DNA from: Anaerolineaceae bacterium | Lineage (GTDB): Bacteria; Chloroflexota; Anaerolineae; Anaerolineales; Anaerolineaceae | Length of the DNA: 64,000 bases | Assembly (NCBI GenBank): GCA_002702705.1 | Contig: PABH01000057.1 | Span: 1-64,000 of the forward strand | Reading direction: 5' to 3' | Shown: positions 38,225 through 45,974 of the stretch, piece after piece | Layout of the letters: each line of letters opens with the position of its first letter | Numbering within the stretch: position 1 is the first letter of the stretch | Translations under genes and position numbers: made by a program | The notes under the pieces: model-generated | Seen by the model: only the letters and a program-made list of their open reading frames with translations | Told to the model about the DNA's origin: nothing | The model's database searches: none

Positions 38225-38689
38225 CTATGGAATTGGATAAGTTGTATATAGACCCCAGTTTCCATTTCCATCGTACCATATCACCACTTTCGCTGGAGCT
38301 TTTCCAGATACGGGAACGATTGTTCCGCTCACATTTTGCCATCCAGTATAGTTTACTGTTGATCCTGTATAATCAAAAGTCCCTGGTTTCCCTGCATTTG
38401 CTCTATTGGCAATATCTGCCTGGTTAGTGGTTAATACGTTGTTCACTACGGCGGCCATTTCATTTTCATCACTGAATCTGGTTTGTGCTTTTGAAGAATT
38501 TCTAGCTGCACTAATTAAATCAGCATCTGTCGCATCAGGTCCGTGTTTATCCCTGGCATGTGATTTCGGGTTTCCACCTTCTACCGTCTGAATATAATTT
38601 TTTCCAGATTGTCCGGGTGTCCAAATCCAACCACTAACAAGTCCTCCAACAAAAACCGGAATTGATGGATCCAATGCCATATCATACAT
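38225..38689 (-). CDS. Rhs C-terminal toxin domain, RNase A-like (after in-frame stop)
   Basis: 154 residues from ATG 38689. KSHARDKHGPDATDADLISAARNS, then TRFSDENEMAAVVNNVL and the end VVIWYDGNGNWGLYTTYPIP resemble the CdiA/Rhs RNase A-like toxin domain (paired H residues, F-D-x-x-E-A block, final TxYP). It is in the same frame as the Rhs core piece to its right, separated only by TAA at 38701-38699 and three codons. The intact ancestor would have been one Rhs-CT protein. As it stands the toxin could only be made from the internal ATG. Confidence 0.72.
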   Translation of the reverse strand: MYDMALDPSIPVFVGGLVSGWIWTPGQSGKNYIQTVEGGNPKSHARDKHGPDATDADLISAARNSSKAQTRFSDENEMAAVVNNVLTTNQADIANRANAGKPGTFDYTGSTVNYTGWQNVSGTIVPVSGKAPAKVVIWYDGNGNWGLYTTYPIP

Positions 38690-38698
38690 TGGATTAAA

Positions 38699-39196
38699 TT
38701 AACTATACCCCATTTGTGATCCAGCAGCGCTAATGGAACGTCCTAATGATGCATAAGCACCATCAGGAATTGAATTTAGACTAGAGGTATCTTCAGATAT
38801 AAAATAATTTGCAAGGGCAACCTCAACATAATTTGGAAAGACATTTCCACCTTGGACGATACGATACGAATTATCTGATGTGGTTCTTACACATAAACCA
38901 TCTTGTAGTTCGATACAATGCTCGCTTGGATCGCTATACCGGATAGGGTTATTCAGGACGTACCCATACCGATCCCATGCGAGGACGTTCCCCGGGTCGG
39001 GGATGATGGTGTCGGCGCTGATAAACTTGCCCAGCAGCGGCGAGTAATACCGTGCATTGTAATCCATCAGACCAAAGTCTTCGCTGCGCTGCCCGGTGTA
39101 TGTTTTGTCCGTGGGGGAAGTTCCGTCGGTGTAACGTTCCTCGCCAAACGGGAAGTAGCGCGTCTCGGCGACTTTGTTACCACCGGCATCCACCAC
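38699..39196 (-). pseudogene. Rhs core fragment (copy b), cut by in-frame stop before its toxin
   Basis: 165 residues from GTG 39196. The Rhs core VDAGGNKVAETRYFPFGEERYTDGTSPTDKTYTGQRSEDFGLMDYNARYYSPLLGKFISADTIIPDPGNVLAWDRYGYVLNNPIRYSDPSEHC takes up residues 1-92. It contains the RHS-associated core end (DYNARYYSPLLGKFISAD...NPxxYxDP), after which variable toxin sequence begins. It lacks all YD repeats upstream: the frame meets TAG at about 39218. The frame ends at TAA 38701-38699, directly before the RNase A-like toxin in the same frame. Confidence 0.85.
38979..39196 (-). repeat. Rhs core direct repeat, copy b
   Basis: Near-identical to 40385-40594 (copy c), including a stretch of about 74 identical bases at 38979-39052 and another of about 40 covering the TDKTYTGQRS codons. 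It is clearly GC-richer than the AT-rich toxin and immunity parts around it. Such homology lets orphan cassettes recombine into a full rhs gene. Confidence 0.85.
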
Positions 39197-39253
39197 CAGC
39201 GCGGTGGACGAGACCTACGCCTTCACATTGAAAAACTAATTATGACATATCGC

Positions 39254-39652
39254 CTACTTAAAATTGTTTCCGTTATAAATTTTTTGTATAAATGCAAAGA
39301 AATCCTTTGCTATATCAATAACATCATTTGGATAATCTCCAAAATAAGGGTACATCACGAAACACTTCTTTTTTTTATCGTAAGCATAAACCTCCCCCCC
39401 GCCATCTGATCCCAAAAAAAGAAGGTTTGGTGCAATTGACCTTATCATGTACAATTCTTCCATTTGTTCCATCTCATGAGATGACCATAATTGTATATAA
39501 CCTTTTCCTATTGAGCCAATCGCCCCATTAGAATATTTGTAAAATTCAATGACATCCTCGGGGAATGGATGGTCTTTTCTAAACTCATCAATGCTTCCAA
39601 GCCCTTCATTTAGTTCTAATTCTTGAATATATTTTTCAAATTTTTTTTTCAT
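39254..39652 (-). CDS. SUKH (SMI1/KNR4) family immunity protein
   Basis: 132 residues. PEDVIEFYKYSNGAIGSIGKGYIQLWSSHEMEQMEELY, then LFLGSDGGGEVYAYDKKKKCFVMYPYFGDYPNDVIDIAKDFFAFI match the SMI1/KNR4 (SUKH-1) fold: the N-G patch, the L-F-L-G-S-D-G-G-G-E motif and the helix at the end. SUKH proteins are common immunity proteins that neutralise nuclease toxins of polymorphic systems. It begins 2 bases after the HNH toxin stop, as expected for its cognate inhibitor. Confidence 0.9.
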   Translation of the reverse strand: MKKKFEKYIQELELNEGLGSIDEFRKDHPFPEDVIEFYKYSNGAIGSIGKGYIQLWSSHEMEQMEELYMIRSIAPNLLFLGSDGGGEVYAYDKKKKCFVMYPYFGDYPNDVIDIAKDFFAFIQKIYNGNNFK

Positions 39653-39654
39653 GT

Positions 39655-40473
39655 CTACTTCACTTTCGTCACTGATCTTCTAACTTTATCCCAAAATTTA
39701 TTATATACATAGTGTTCAGTAGGAGGCAATGCGATCTTATTGGATTCTGCCGTGGGGCTACCACCAAATCGTACTGGGTGGATTTCATGTATATGTAAGC
39801 CTTTCCACTGTGGGTTATTCCTTTGCAATCTTTGATTAGTGCTGTTAGCTAATCTACGTGCTATGTCATACTCCTCTTTTGAGATTAAGTTGAATGGACC
39901 AGAAGAACGAGGTGCTGGTCCATCTGGATATCCATCCCAGTTTATCACAGAGAAATCTCCTTCCTGTATACTTGCAAGATCATCAACAATTCCTAAAGAA
40001 GAGTTCGTTGGTTTATTAAAGGATACGGCTATTTGCCCAAGACCAACTACCGTGGCAGCAGTCTCAACAGCAAAACTTCCAACCCTTATTGAAGGGCCTA
40101 TTCGATCCAAGAGCGGTTCATTGGAAAAGACTGTATCAACATCATCATTCATTTGATGAACAGCATCAGCAGTGTCAACAATTAAGTCTTTCCCTCCGGT
40201 TGCCTCCAATCCTAATATAACTGGATCTCGCACACCATTTAGATAAGCGATCCCAGCATCAAATAGATCTTTTCCGCATGAGAAAATGATTCCCCATACA
40301 TTTTGTCCGATAGAATAACTACAGTGTCCCGTTGGATCATTATAGTTAATCGGGTTATTATAGGCATACCCATAACGGTCCCAGGCGAGGACGTTCCCCG
40401 GGTCGGGGATGATGGTGTCGGCGCTGATAAACTTGCCCAGCAGCGGCGAGTAATACCGCGCATTGTAATCCAT
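39655..40473 (-). CDS. Orphan Rhs-CT with HNH-type nuclease toxin (copy c)
   Basis: 272 residues from ATG 40473, but the Rhs core reads in frame back to about 40594 (ASGNKVAETRYFPFGEERYTSGTSPTDKTYTGQRSEDSGL) with no start codon, after a TGA at about 40606. Residues 1-50 hold the core end DYNARYYSPLLGKFISAD...NDPTGHC. A helical linker follows, then a toxin tip with GLHIHEIHPVRFGGSPTAESNKIALPPTEHYVYNKFWDK (about 222-262), an HNH/xHH-type nuclease signature. Without YD repeats or a secretion signal it is likely a silent donor cassette. Confidence 0.85.
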   Translation of the reverse strand: MDYNARYYSPLLGKFISADTIIPDPGNVLAWDRYGYAYNNPINYNDPTGHCSYSIGQNVWGIIFSCGKDLFDAGIAYLNGVRDPVILGLEATGGKDLIVDTADAVHQMNDDVDTVFSNEPLLDRIGPSIRVGSFAVETAATVVGLGQIAVSFNKPTNSSLGIVDDLASIQEGDFSVINWDGYPDGPAPRSSGPFNLISKEEYDIARRLANSTNQRLQRNNPQWKGLHIHEIHPVRFGGSPTAESNKIALPPTEHYVYNKFWDKVRRSVTKVK

Positions 40474-40594
40474 TAACCCAGAGTCTTCACTGCGCTGCCC
40501 GGTGTATGTTTTGTCCGTGGGGGAAGTTCCGCTGGTGTAACGTTCCTCACCAAATGGAAAATAGCGCGTCTCGGCGACTTTGTTGCCGCTGGCA
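40385..40594 (-). repeat. Rhs core direct repeat, copy c
   Basis: Partner of 38979-39196. Like copies a and b it begins at the codons for VV(D/I)A(S/G)GNK, so all three were cut or joined at one point in the core. Confidence 0.82.
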
Positions 40595-40644
40595 ATTACA
40601 ACTCATTTGTTTGCGATTATGAAAAATAATAAATTTTATGCCGA

Positions 40645-41184
40645 TTATTTAATTCCTGTAATTAATTTTTTCGCTAAAGCTATTTCAACAGCTCGGCAAC
40701 CAAAGAGGCTGTCCTTTGGTATTTTTAATATTTCTTCATCAATATTAACTTTTTTTTCGGAAATTGGATTTCCGGAACCGGAATAATCTTGCCCATAATC
40801 TACAATATAGGCAAGATCTTCAGGGTATGGTGGATTTCTAAGAAACAACGGAACAGGCCAATCTTGACGGGAAAATGCTTTCCCCTCACTAATTAATGGC
40901 CATGTCCCATTAATTATTCCTAAATCTCCAAACATACAAACCAATATTGCATTCGATTTATTTTTCTCCAAAGTATCTATTCCTGTTGGAAGTTCAGTAT
41001 ATCTAGGACCAAAAAAATACCCCAAACCACCTTTGGTTTTAAATGCACCTCTAACAATGATTCCCATACCGTAACCATAATCTCGTAAAGGAACAGCGAA
41101 CCAACTTCCTTCGAAGTACTGAATTTTTTCCTGGTCATTATATTCTCCTTTTTTAAAAAATTCATCGCGATCCGCTTTGACCAT
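40645..41184 (-). CDS. Imm26-like immunity protein without adjacent toxin
   Basis: 179 residues. EGSWFAVPLRDYGYGMGIIVRGAFKTKGGLGYFFGPRY (about 25-62) fits the Imm26 family pattern (WFAVPL..G.G.G...R......GYFFG), known as immunity to polymorphic toxins. Its stop lies about 50 bp before the Rhs copy c, so it is the distal member of a further cassette whose toxin should lie to the right, where only 256 bp of non-coding DNA remain before the HNH gene. It therefore looks like a kept immunity gene after toxin loss. ATG start with a weak ribosome site. Confidence 0.78.
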   Translation of the reverse strand: MVKADRDEFFKKGEYNDQEKIQYFEGSWFAVPLRDYGYGMGIIVRGAFKTKGGLGYFFGPRYTELPTGIDTLEKNKSNAILVCMFGDLGIINGTWPLISEGKAFSRQDWPVPLFLRNPPYPEDLAYIVDYGQDYSGSGNPISEKKVNIDEEILKIPKDSLFGCRAVEIALAKKLITGIK

Positions 41185-41357
41185 TAATCTTTTTTAAGAA
41201 TTTTATACTAACAACAATATGTTAGTACAAATTTACCCCTTATGAAATTTTCATTAGAAAATATTTACCACCCTTTTTTTGTCTTAAAAAACGAAGCAGC
41301 TTATATTTCTCTATTCTTCGAATAACAAATTATTAGTTTTGACCTGCTAATCCATAC

Positions 41358-41428
41358 GGGCATGCTATACCCCGCAGGGCATGCTATACCCCGCAGGGCA
41401 TGCTATACCCCGCAGGGCATGCTATAAT
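41358..41428 (+). repeat. Tandem 19-bp repeat carrying the HNH gene promoter
   Basis: Three full copies of GGGCATGCTATACCCCGCA (41358, 41377, 41396) and a partial fourth copy from 41415. In the last, CTATACC is changed to CTATAAT, giving the extended -10 TGCTATAAT (41420-41428). Each copy has the palindrome GCATGC. With no unique spacers this is not a CRISPR. It may bind a regulator in phase (19 bp is about two turns) or come from slippage of a promoter. Confidence 0.8.
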
Positions 41429-41440
41429 ATTTTTTATATC

Positions 41441-41944
41441 ATGTCACACGATGTGCTTGTCCTGAATGCGAATTTTGAACCAATTCACATTTGTGGCCTG
41501 AAACGTGCTTTTGGCTTGATTTTAGCCGAAAAAGCGGTACTGGTCATTAATGGTCGTGGTGTGCTGCATTCCGTTAATCAAAGTTTTCCCATTCCGTCCG
41601 TCATCCGCCTGCAAAGAATGGTAAAACGTCCCCGCACCACCTTGCGGCTAACCCGAAAAGAAGTCTTTCGCCGGGACCACTACACATGCCAATACTGTGG
41701 AAAAACTGCGAGCCTACTCACCATAGACCACGTTTTTCCTCGTCACTTGGGGGGAAAAACCATCTGGGAAAACTGCGTAACCGCTTGCGGATACTGCAAC
41801 CACAAAAAAGGCGGGCGAACTTTGCAAGACTCCGGATTAACCCTAAAGCGACCTCCTGTTGCCCCACCCCAATCAGCTCTTTATAAATTTGGACATAACT
41901 TGAACCGATATGCTGAATGGACTCCATTTTTGGAAGGCTGGTAA
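41441..41944 (+). CDS. HNH endonuclease family protein
   Basis: 167 residues from ATG 41441. The longer frame from 41381 would run through the repeat array and is rejected. SHDVLVLNANFEPIHICGLKRAF is the family N-terminus. The zinc-held HNH core has CQYCGK, LTIDHVFPRHLGGKTIWENCVTACGYCNHKKGG: cysteine pairs and D-H...N...H. Such proteins are common and chromosomal; the role is not established. The -10 box ends 13 bases before ATG, so the message is almost leaderless, and no ribosome site is present. Confidence 0.9.
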   Translation: MSHDVLVLNANFEPIHICGLKRAFGLILAEKAVLVINGRGVLHSVNQSFPIPSVIRLQRMVKRPRTTLRLTRKEVFRRDHYTCQYCGKTASLLTIDHVFPRHLGGKTIWENCVTACGYCNHKKGGRTLQDSGLTLKRPPVAPPQSALYKFGHNLNRYAEWTPFLEGW

Positions 41945-41948
41945 ATTA

Positions 41949-42704
41949 TCAATTCAGATCGATTTCCATAAAGTCATGACACACATAAATTGGGCCGGAA
42001 AACGTGCTTTGTGCCTCTCCGATTAAAACGGATGGGGCTATATTGGTTGGATAATGAATGAGATACAAGTTTTTAACACCAGCTTCTGATGCGATCTCTC
42101 CACATTGTTCTCTGGAACTGTGCCCCAAGGAGTTTCCATTGGCTTCATGAATTAAGATATCTGCGTTGTTAGCCAACTCAACAACGGTTTCAGTCGGTTC
42201 TGTATCGCTGGAATAAACAAAAACCACCCCGTTTTGCTTAAATTCAAAACGCAAGCCGATCGTAGGCAATAAATGTTTTACCGGGCTGGTGATTAGTCGA
42301 AGTTCGCTATCAGAGATTACTTCCTGGAGAGGTAATTCATCAATCGAAATGAATTCCACATCAAAAAAGCCGGGCCACTTCTCCCATTCAAACAAATCCA
42401 TCATCTTCTTTGCACGTGAAATCGTATGAGTAAGGCCGTAAATCGGTAAGGGCGCTTTCCTTCCCAACAACCACATATCCAACAGTAATAAAGGTAAACC
42501 GGATACATGATCTGGGTGGAAGTGAGTCAGAATCAAATCTGTAATACTGTTTAGCTTTATCCCAGCTTTTTTTATTCGTACAACCGGATTACCAGGACAA
42601 TCGATCAGAATATTTCTTTTATCGGTCATTAAGAACAGATGAGCATTTTCGTGATTCTCATCGGAAACAGCATTGGCACTCCCTAAAACGATAACCTTAC
42701 CCAT
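41949..42704 (-). CDS. MBL-fold metallohydrolase (RNase Z-like)
   Basis: 251 residues. LTHFHPDHVSG (about 58-68) is the HxHxDH metal motif, FVYSSDTEPTETVVELANNADILIHEA supplies the bridging aspartate and later ligands, and NLYLIHYP the last histidine. The order resembles RNase Z/arylsulfatase-like members of the metallo-beta-lactamase fold, but the tRNase Z exosite is not obvious, so the substrate remains open. Last gene of the lgt-ABC operon, 18 bp after the permease. Confidence 0.88.
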   Translation of the reverse strand: MGKVIVLGSANAVSDENHENAHLFLMTDKRNILIDCPGNPVVRIKKAGIKLNSITDLILTHFHPDHVSGLPLLLLDMWLLGRKAPLPIYGLTHTISRAKKMMDLFEWEKWPGFFDVEFISIDELPLQEVISDSELRLITSPVKHLLPTIGLRFEFKQNGVVFVYSSDTEPTETVVELANNADILIHEANGNSLGHSSREQCGEIASEAGVKNLYLIHYPTNIAPSVLIGEAQSTFSGPIYVCHDFMEIDLN

Positions 42705-42722
42705 TCAGACTCCTGACGAAAA

Positions 42723-44147
42723 TTAATAAAACAAACCCAATGCAATTCTGGGTGTTACCCAGGCTTCCACAAAAGCCGCGATTAACAGCATCGGGATCAC
42801 CAGACCCACCATGACCTTAAACCAATCCGCAATCGCAGTTAACCAGACTTCTCCAACCGTTCTTTTATAGTCCGGGGTAGCTAACATCACCCCAATTTGA
42901 AAAACAGCTGCACTCGCAATCATAATCGCCGGAATTTCAATGATTCCATGCGGCAGAATAAATCCAATTAAGTATACCCCAACTTCCATACCATTCATTT
43001 GTAACAAAGCCATCAAATAACCTGCTACACCTACCGAAAGTAATAAGGGAAATACCCCTAATACACCAAAAGAAATCATTCCCATGATCATTGCGATGAT
43101 CACAACCCGAAGGTTTTGCCAAAAAATTAACATGACCGGTGCGATGTTCCCGATAGGTAAAATTTCAGTCAGGAACGTTAATGATTCATCCATATTTTGA
43201 ATGTTAGAACTTTCAAAAGTAAAACCAAATTGATTAATTAACCCTGTGCCAATCCAAACTCCAGCCACAACTAAAATCAATGTAATTAACAAAGACCAAC
43301 GCAGCTTTTTGATAGTTAAAAAAACGTTAAACCGATACCATTGTAAGACATTCTTGGATTGCCCGGTGAAAGAACGCCAAAAAAATTTCAACGCCCAACG
43401 AATATTTAATACATCAATTTCCCGTCCTAACAATTCTTCACGCTGAAAATGCGCCAGACCTACCCGCATAAATAAAACCGCCAGCACGGCTAGACCAAGA
43501 ACAACAAACCACAGGGTTTCATATCCCCAAAACATAACAATGCTTTCACCTTGAATCAATAAGGCAAAGGGGATGATAATAAAACTGGATAATAAATTGG
43601 CGGCACGAATTGAAGTTGCTTGGGAAGATACGACCACAGCGCCGCTGACCATCACAATTGCTTGGACAATGGTTAAGGTGATAATTTGCAAAAACATTTC
43701 AACTTCCGGTAAGGGGACCTTATTCACCAAAAGCCCAAGAGTATAAACCAGGATACCTAAAAAACTACCTACCAGTGGTGGAACGACAGAAGCAAATAAT
43801 TTACCGGTATACAACTGCCAATCTTTTAGGGGGGAATTTAATAAGGGTTCAATGCTGTTACGTTCTTTTTCACCTACAAAACTTTCCAATGCAATCACCA
43901 ATGAAACGGAAATCGGAAAAAAACCAACAATCATCATGGAAAAGGGAACCAGGCGTTCTCCGATAATATTTGCCCCATATTTTTGAACAAAATTCAACAT
44001 TTGGTTGGTGGTAAAGTTCATTAAAAACGGAAAAAAGATAGTTAATCCAAAAATAGGGAAAATAATTCGCCAATCTCGGAATTGATCTCGCACTTCGCGG
44101 CGGGTGATCACCAGAGCAGGTTTTAATTCATTAAAGAAGTTTTTCAT
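42723..44147 (-). CDS. ABC-2 permease fused to a SpoIIM (DUF95) domain
   Basis: 474 residues. The N-terminal half (about 15-235) is an ABC-2 type permease with six helices (TRREVRDQFRDWRIIFPIFGLTI, then VIALESFVGEKERNSIEPLLNSPL, the usual coupling region). The C-terminal half (about 275-470) matches SpoIIM/DUF95: FWQNLRVVIIAMIMGMISFGVLGVFPLLLSVG and GFILPHGIIEIPAIMIASA. These domains are normally separate neighbours. Partner of the ATPase gene, which it overlaps by 17 nt. Probably exports a lipid, peptide or ion. Confidence 0.88.
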   Translation of the reverse strand: MKNFFNELKPALVITRREVRDQFRDWRIIFPIFGLTIFFPFLMNFTTNQMLNFVQKYGANIIGERLVPFSMMIVGFFPISVSLVIALESFVGEKERNSIEPLLNSPLKDWQLYTGKLFASVVPPLVGSFLGILVYTLGLLVNKVPLPEVEMFLQIITLTIVQAIVMVSGAVVVSSQATSIRAANLLSSFIIIPFALLIQGESIVMFWGYETLWFVVLGLAVLAVLFMRVGLAHFQREELLGREIDVLNIRWALKFFWRSFTGQSKNVLQWYRFNVFLTIKKLRWSLLITLILVVAGVWIGTGLINQFGFTFESSNIQNMDESLTFLTEILPIGNIAPVMLIFWQNLRVVIIAMIMGMISFGVLGVFPLLLSVGVAGYLMALLQMNGMEVGVYLIGFILPHGIIEIPAIMIASAAVFQIGVMLATPDYKRTVGEVWLTAIADWFKVMVGLVIPMLLIAAFVEAWVTPRIALGLFY

Positions 44148-45072
44148 TTAATTCTCCCCCATGGTGATTAACAGCTTCCAAATAAGCGGTTTCCAGCTTC
44201 CGTGCTTTTTGTTGAAAAGAGATCAGATGATAGTCCTGTGAGAGGTGTTGAATAAGCTTAGGGTTACTTACCGCTGGATTTTCAACTTCAAAGGTAATTT
44301 GAGTCGCAGTTTGATTAATCACTTTTACACCTGGCAAAAAATCGAAAGAAAAAGACGAGGTATTTTCAGCGAACGTAGCTTCAAAAACAGGAAACCCCAA
44401 CAGCGTGGATTTTACCGTTTCCAGATAATCATTTAAGATAATTTTTCCATTCTGAATGATAGCTACCTGGTCTGCTAACTCATCAGCCTCATTCAAATTA
44501 TGGGTACACAAAATGATGGTTCGGTCGTTCTGTTTTAAGGTCGAAATCGCATTCCGAACCATACGCGAACTTTCTGGATCCATTGCGGATGTTGGTTCAT
44601 CTAACAGCAGTACGGGGGGATCATTTATTAATGCACGTACCAAAGAAAGTTTTTGGCGCATACCTTTTGAATATTCACCAAGTCGTTTATTAATTTGGGT
44701 AATCAAACCAAATTTTTCAAGCAGGGGAACAAATCTTTTTTGGCTTTCCTGTTTGGATAAACCATATAATTCCCCAAAAAAAGTCAGATATTCCTTGGCA
44801 TTCATACGGCCGTACAGTCCATGATGTTCCGTTAAAACTCCAACCATGGATCGCACTTGAGCAGCATGTGTTACCACATCATATCCCGCAATTTTTGCAT
44901 TTCCACTAGTCGGTCTTAACAGGGAAGTTAACATGCGAACTGTTGTTGTTTTTCCAGCACCGTTTGGACCAAGTAAAACCAAGAGCTCCCCTTGAGGAAC
45001 TTGTAAATTGACTTGATCAACTGCTAAAAAATCATCAAATTTTTTGGTAAGATTTTCCGTAACAATTTGCAT
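44131..45072 (-). CDS. ABC transporter ATP-binding protein
   Basis: 313 residues. Walker A GPNGAGKTT (about 34-42), signature YSKGMRQKLSLVRALI, Walker B PVLLLDEPTSAMD, and the switch histidine in LCTHN. The C-terminal extension (about 215-313) is that of ABC-2 exporter ATPases. Overlap with the permease gene by 17 nt indicates translational coupling. It energises the ABC-2/SpoIIM permease at the inner face of the membrane. Confidence 0.95.
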   Translation of the reverse strand: MQIVTENLTKKFDDFLAVDQVNLQVPQGELLVLLGPNGAGKTTTVRMLTSLLRPTSGNAKIAGYDVVTHAAQVRSMVGVLTEHHGLYGRMNAKEYLTFFGELYGLSKQESQKRFVPLLEKFGLITQINKRLGEYSKGMRQKLSLVRALINDPPVLLLDEPTSAMDPESSRMVRNAISTLKQNDRTIILCTHNLNEADELADQVAIIQNGKIILNDYLETVKSTLLGFPVFEATFAENTSSFSFDFLPGVKVINQTATQITFEVENPAVSNPKLIQHLSQDYHLISFQQKARKLETAYLEAVNHHGGELNEKLL

Positions 45073-45099
45073 TATTTTATTTAGCTTTCCTAATAGAAC

Positions 45100-45963
45100 T
45101 TACGCAGATTCTTTAGGCTCCGGTTTTTCTTCTTTGACAAACTCTTTATATTCTTCCACAGTTTGGCTGGATTTAAATACAGTATGCCGGAGGATCAATG
45201 TGATGAGGGAAACCAAAGCAATCACGCCCATTAACGTTTGATTGGCATTAATACCACCCACATTGGAAGGATCTAATCGAATAAACTCCAATAAAAATCG
45301 TCCGATCGGATACATTACCAAATAAACCAAAAAGATATCTCCCCGGAAAAGCTTATCTTTAAGCTTTCTACCCAAAACTAATAAAACAGCCATGCTCATT
45401 AAATTCCATAATGATTCGTATAAGAACATAGGGTGGTAATAAGCTTGATCCATAAATTCCGGTAATCGTTTTACAGGCTCAATATATAGTTTCCAGGGCA
45501 AATCGGTTGGTGCGCCATACAACTCTTGATTAACAAAATTTCCCCAACGACCAATCGCCTGCGCTAAGGCCAAACCAGGTGCAATAATATCAACCCAGGT
45601 TCCAAACGCCATTTTTTTCGAACGGGCATATAACCATAATGCTAGTGCACCACCCATTACCGCTCCGGGAATACCCAAACCACCATTTCGTACGTTAATG
45701 GCATCCAATGGATGAGTTAAATAATATTGGGTGGTTATACCTTGCTCAACCATAGAAGCGGGCGGAGTAAGGATATGCCAGATACGCGCACCAACAATTC
45801 CTGCGAGTAGTAACCAAGGCATCACATCCCAGATAATTTCCGGGTCGTGTCCTCTGCGTTTTGCTTCTTTTGTGGAAAGAACAGCAGCCATCAATGCACC
45901 AAACATGATGATGACTCCGTACCAATGGATGAATAATGTACCTATGTAAAAGCCTTCGCGCAT
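45100..45963 (-). CDS. lgt: Prolipoprotein diacylglyceryl transferase
   Basis: 287 residues with seven helices. The Lgt signature GRWGNFVNQELYG (about 142-154) is intact, as are the N-terminal YGVIIMFGALMAA and the end YPIGRFLLEFIRLDP. It attaches diacylglycerol to the lipobox cysteine of preprolipoproteins; LspA, also in this window, then cleaves the signal. A lipoprotein with a suitable lipobox lies at 61747. ATG start, 11 bp after the CDP-alcohol phosphotransferase gene. Confidence 0.96.
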   Translation of the reverse strand: MREGFYIGTLFIHWYGVIIMFGALMAAVLSTKEAKRRGHDPEIIWDVMPWLLLAGIVGARIWHILTPPASMVEQGITTQYYLTHPLDAINVRNGGLGIPGAVMGGALALWLYARSKKMAFGTWVDIIAPGLALAQAIGRWGNFVNQELYGAPTDLPWKLYIEPVKRLPEFMDQAYYHPMFLYESLWNLMSMAVLLVLGRKLKDKLFRGDIFLVYLVMYPIGRFLLEFIRLDPSNVGGINANQTLMGVIALVSLITLILRHTVFKSSQTVEEYKEFVKEEKPEPKESA

Positions 45964-45974
45964 AAGATCTCCTG

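Noticed and set aside
38217-38342. N-terminal extension of the candidate immunity gene
   Set aside because: It overlaps the toxin frame in another phase, and GGAGG fits ATG 38216.
38918-39409. 163-codon plus-strand frame over Rhs copy b
   Set aside because: Antisense to clear Rhs core coding sequence and to the SUKH gene; no ribosome site.
41358-41428. CRISPR array
   Set aside because: The 19-bp repeats are directly adjacent with no spacers and no cas genes are present.
41381-41440. Upstream extension of the HNH gene from ATG 41381
   Set aside because: It would translate the tandem repeat; homologous N-terminus starts at SHDVLVLNANFEPIH and the -10 box lies inside the extension.
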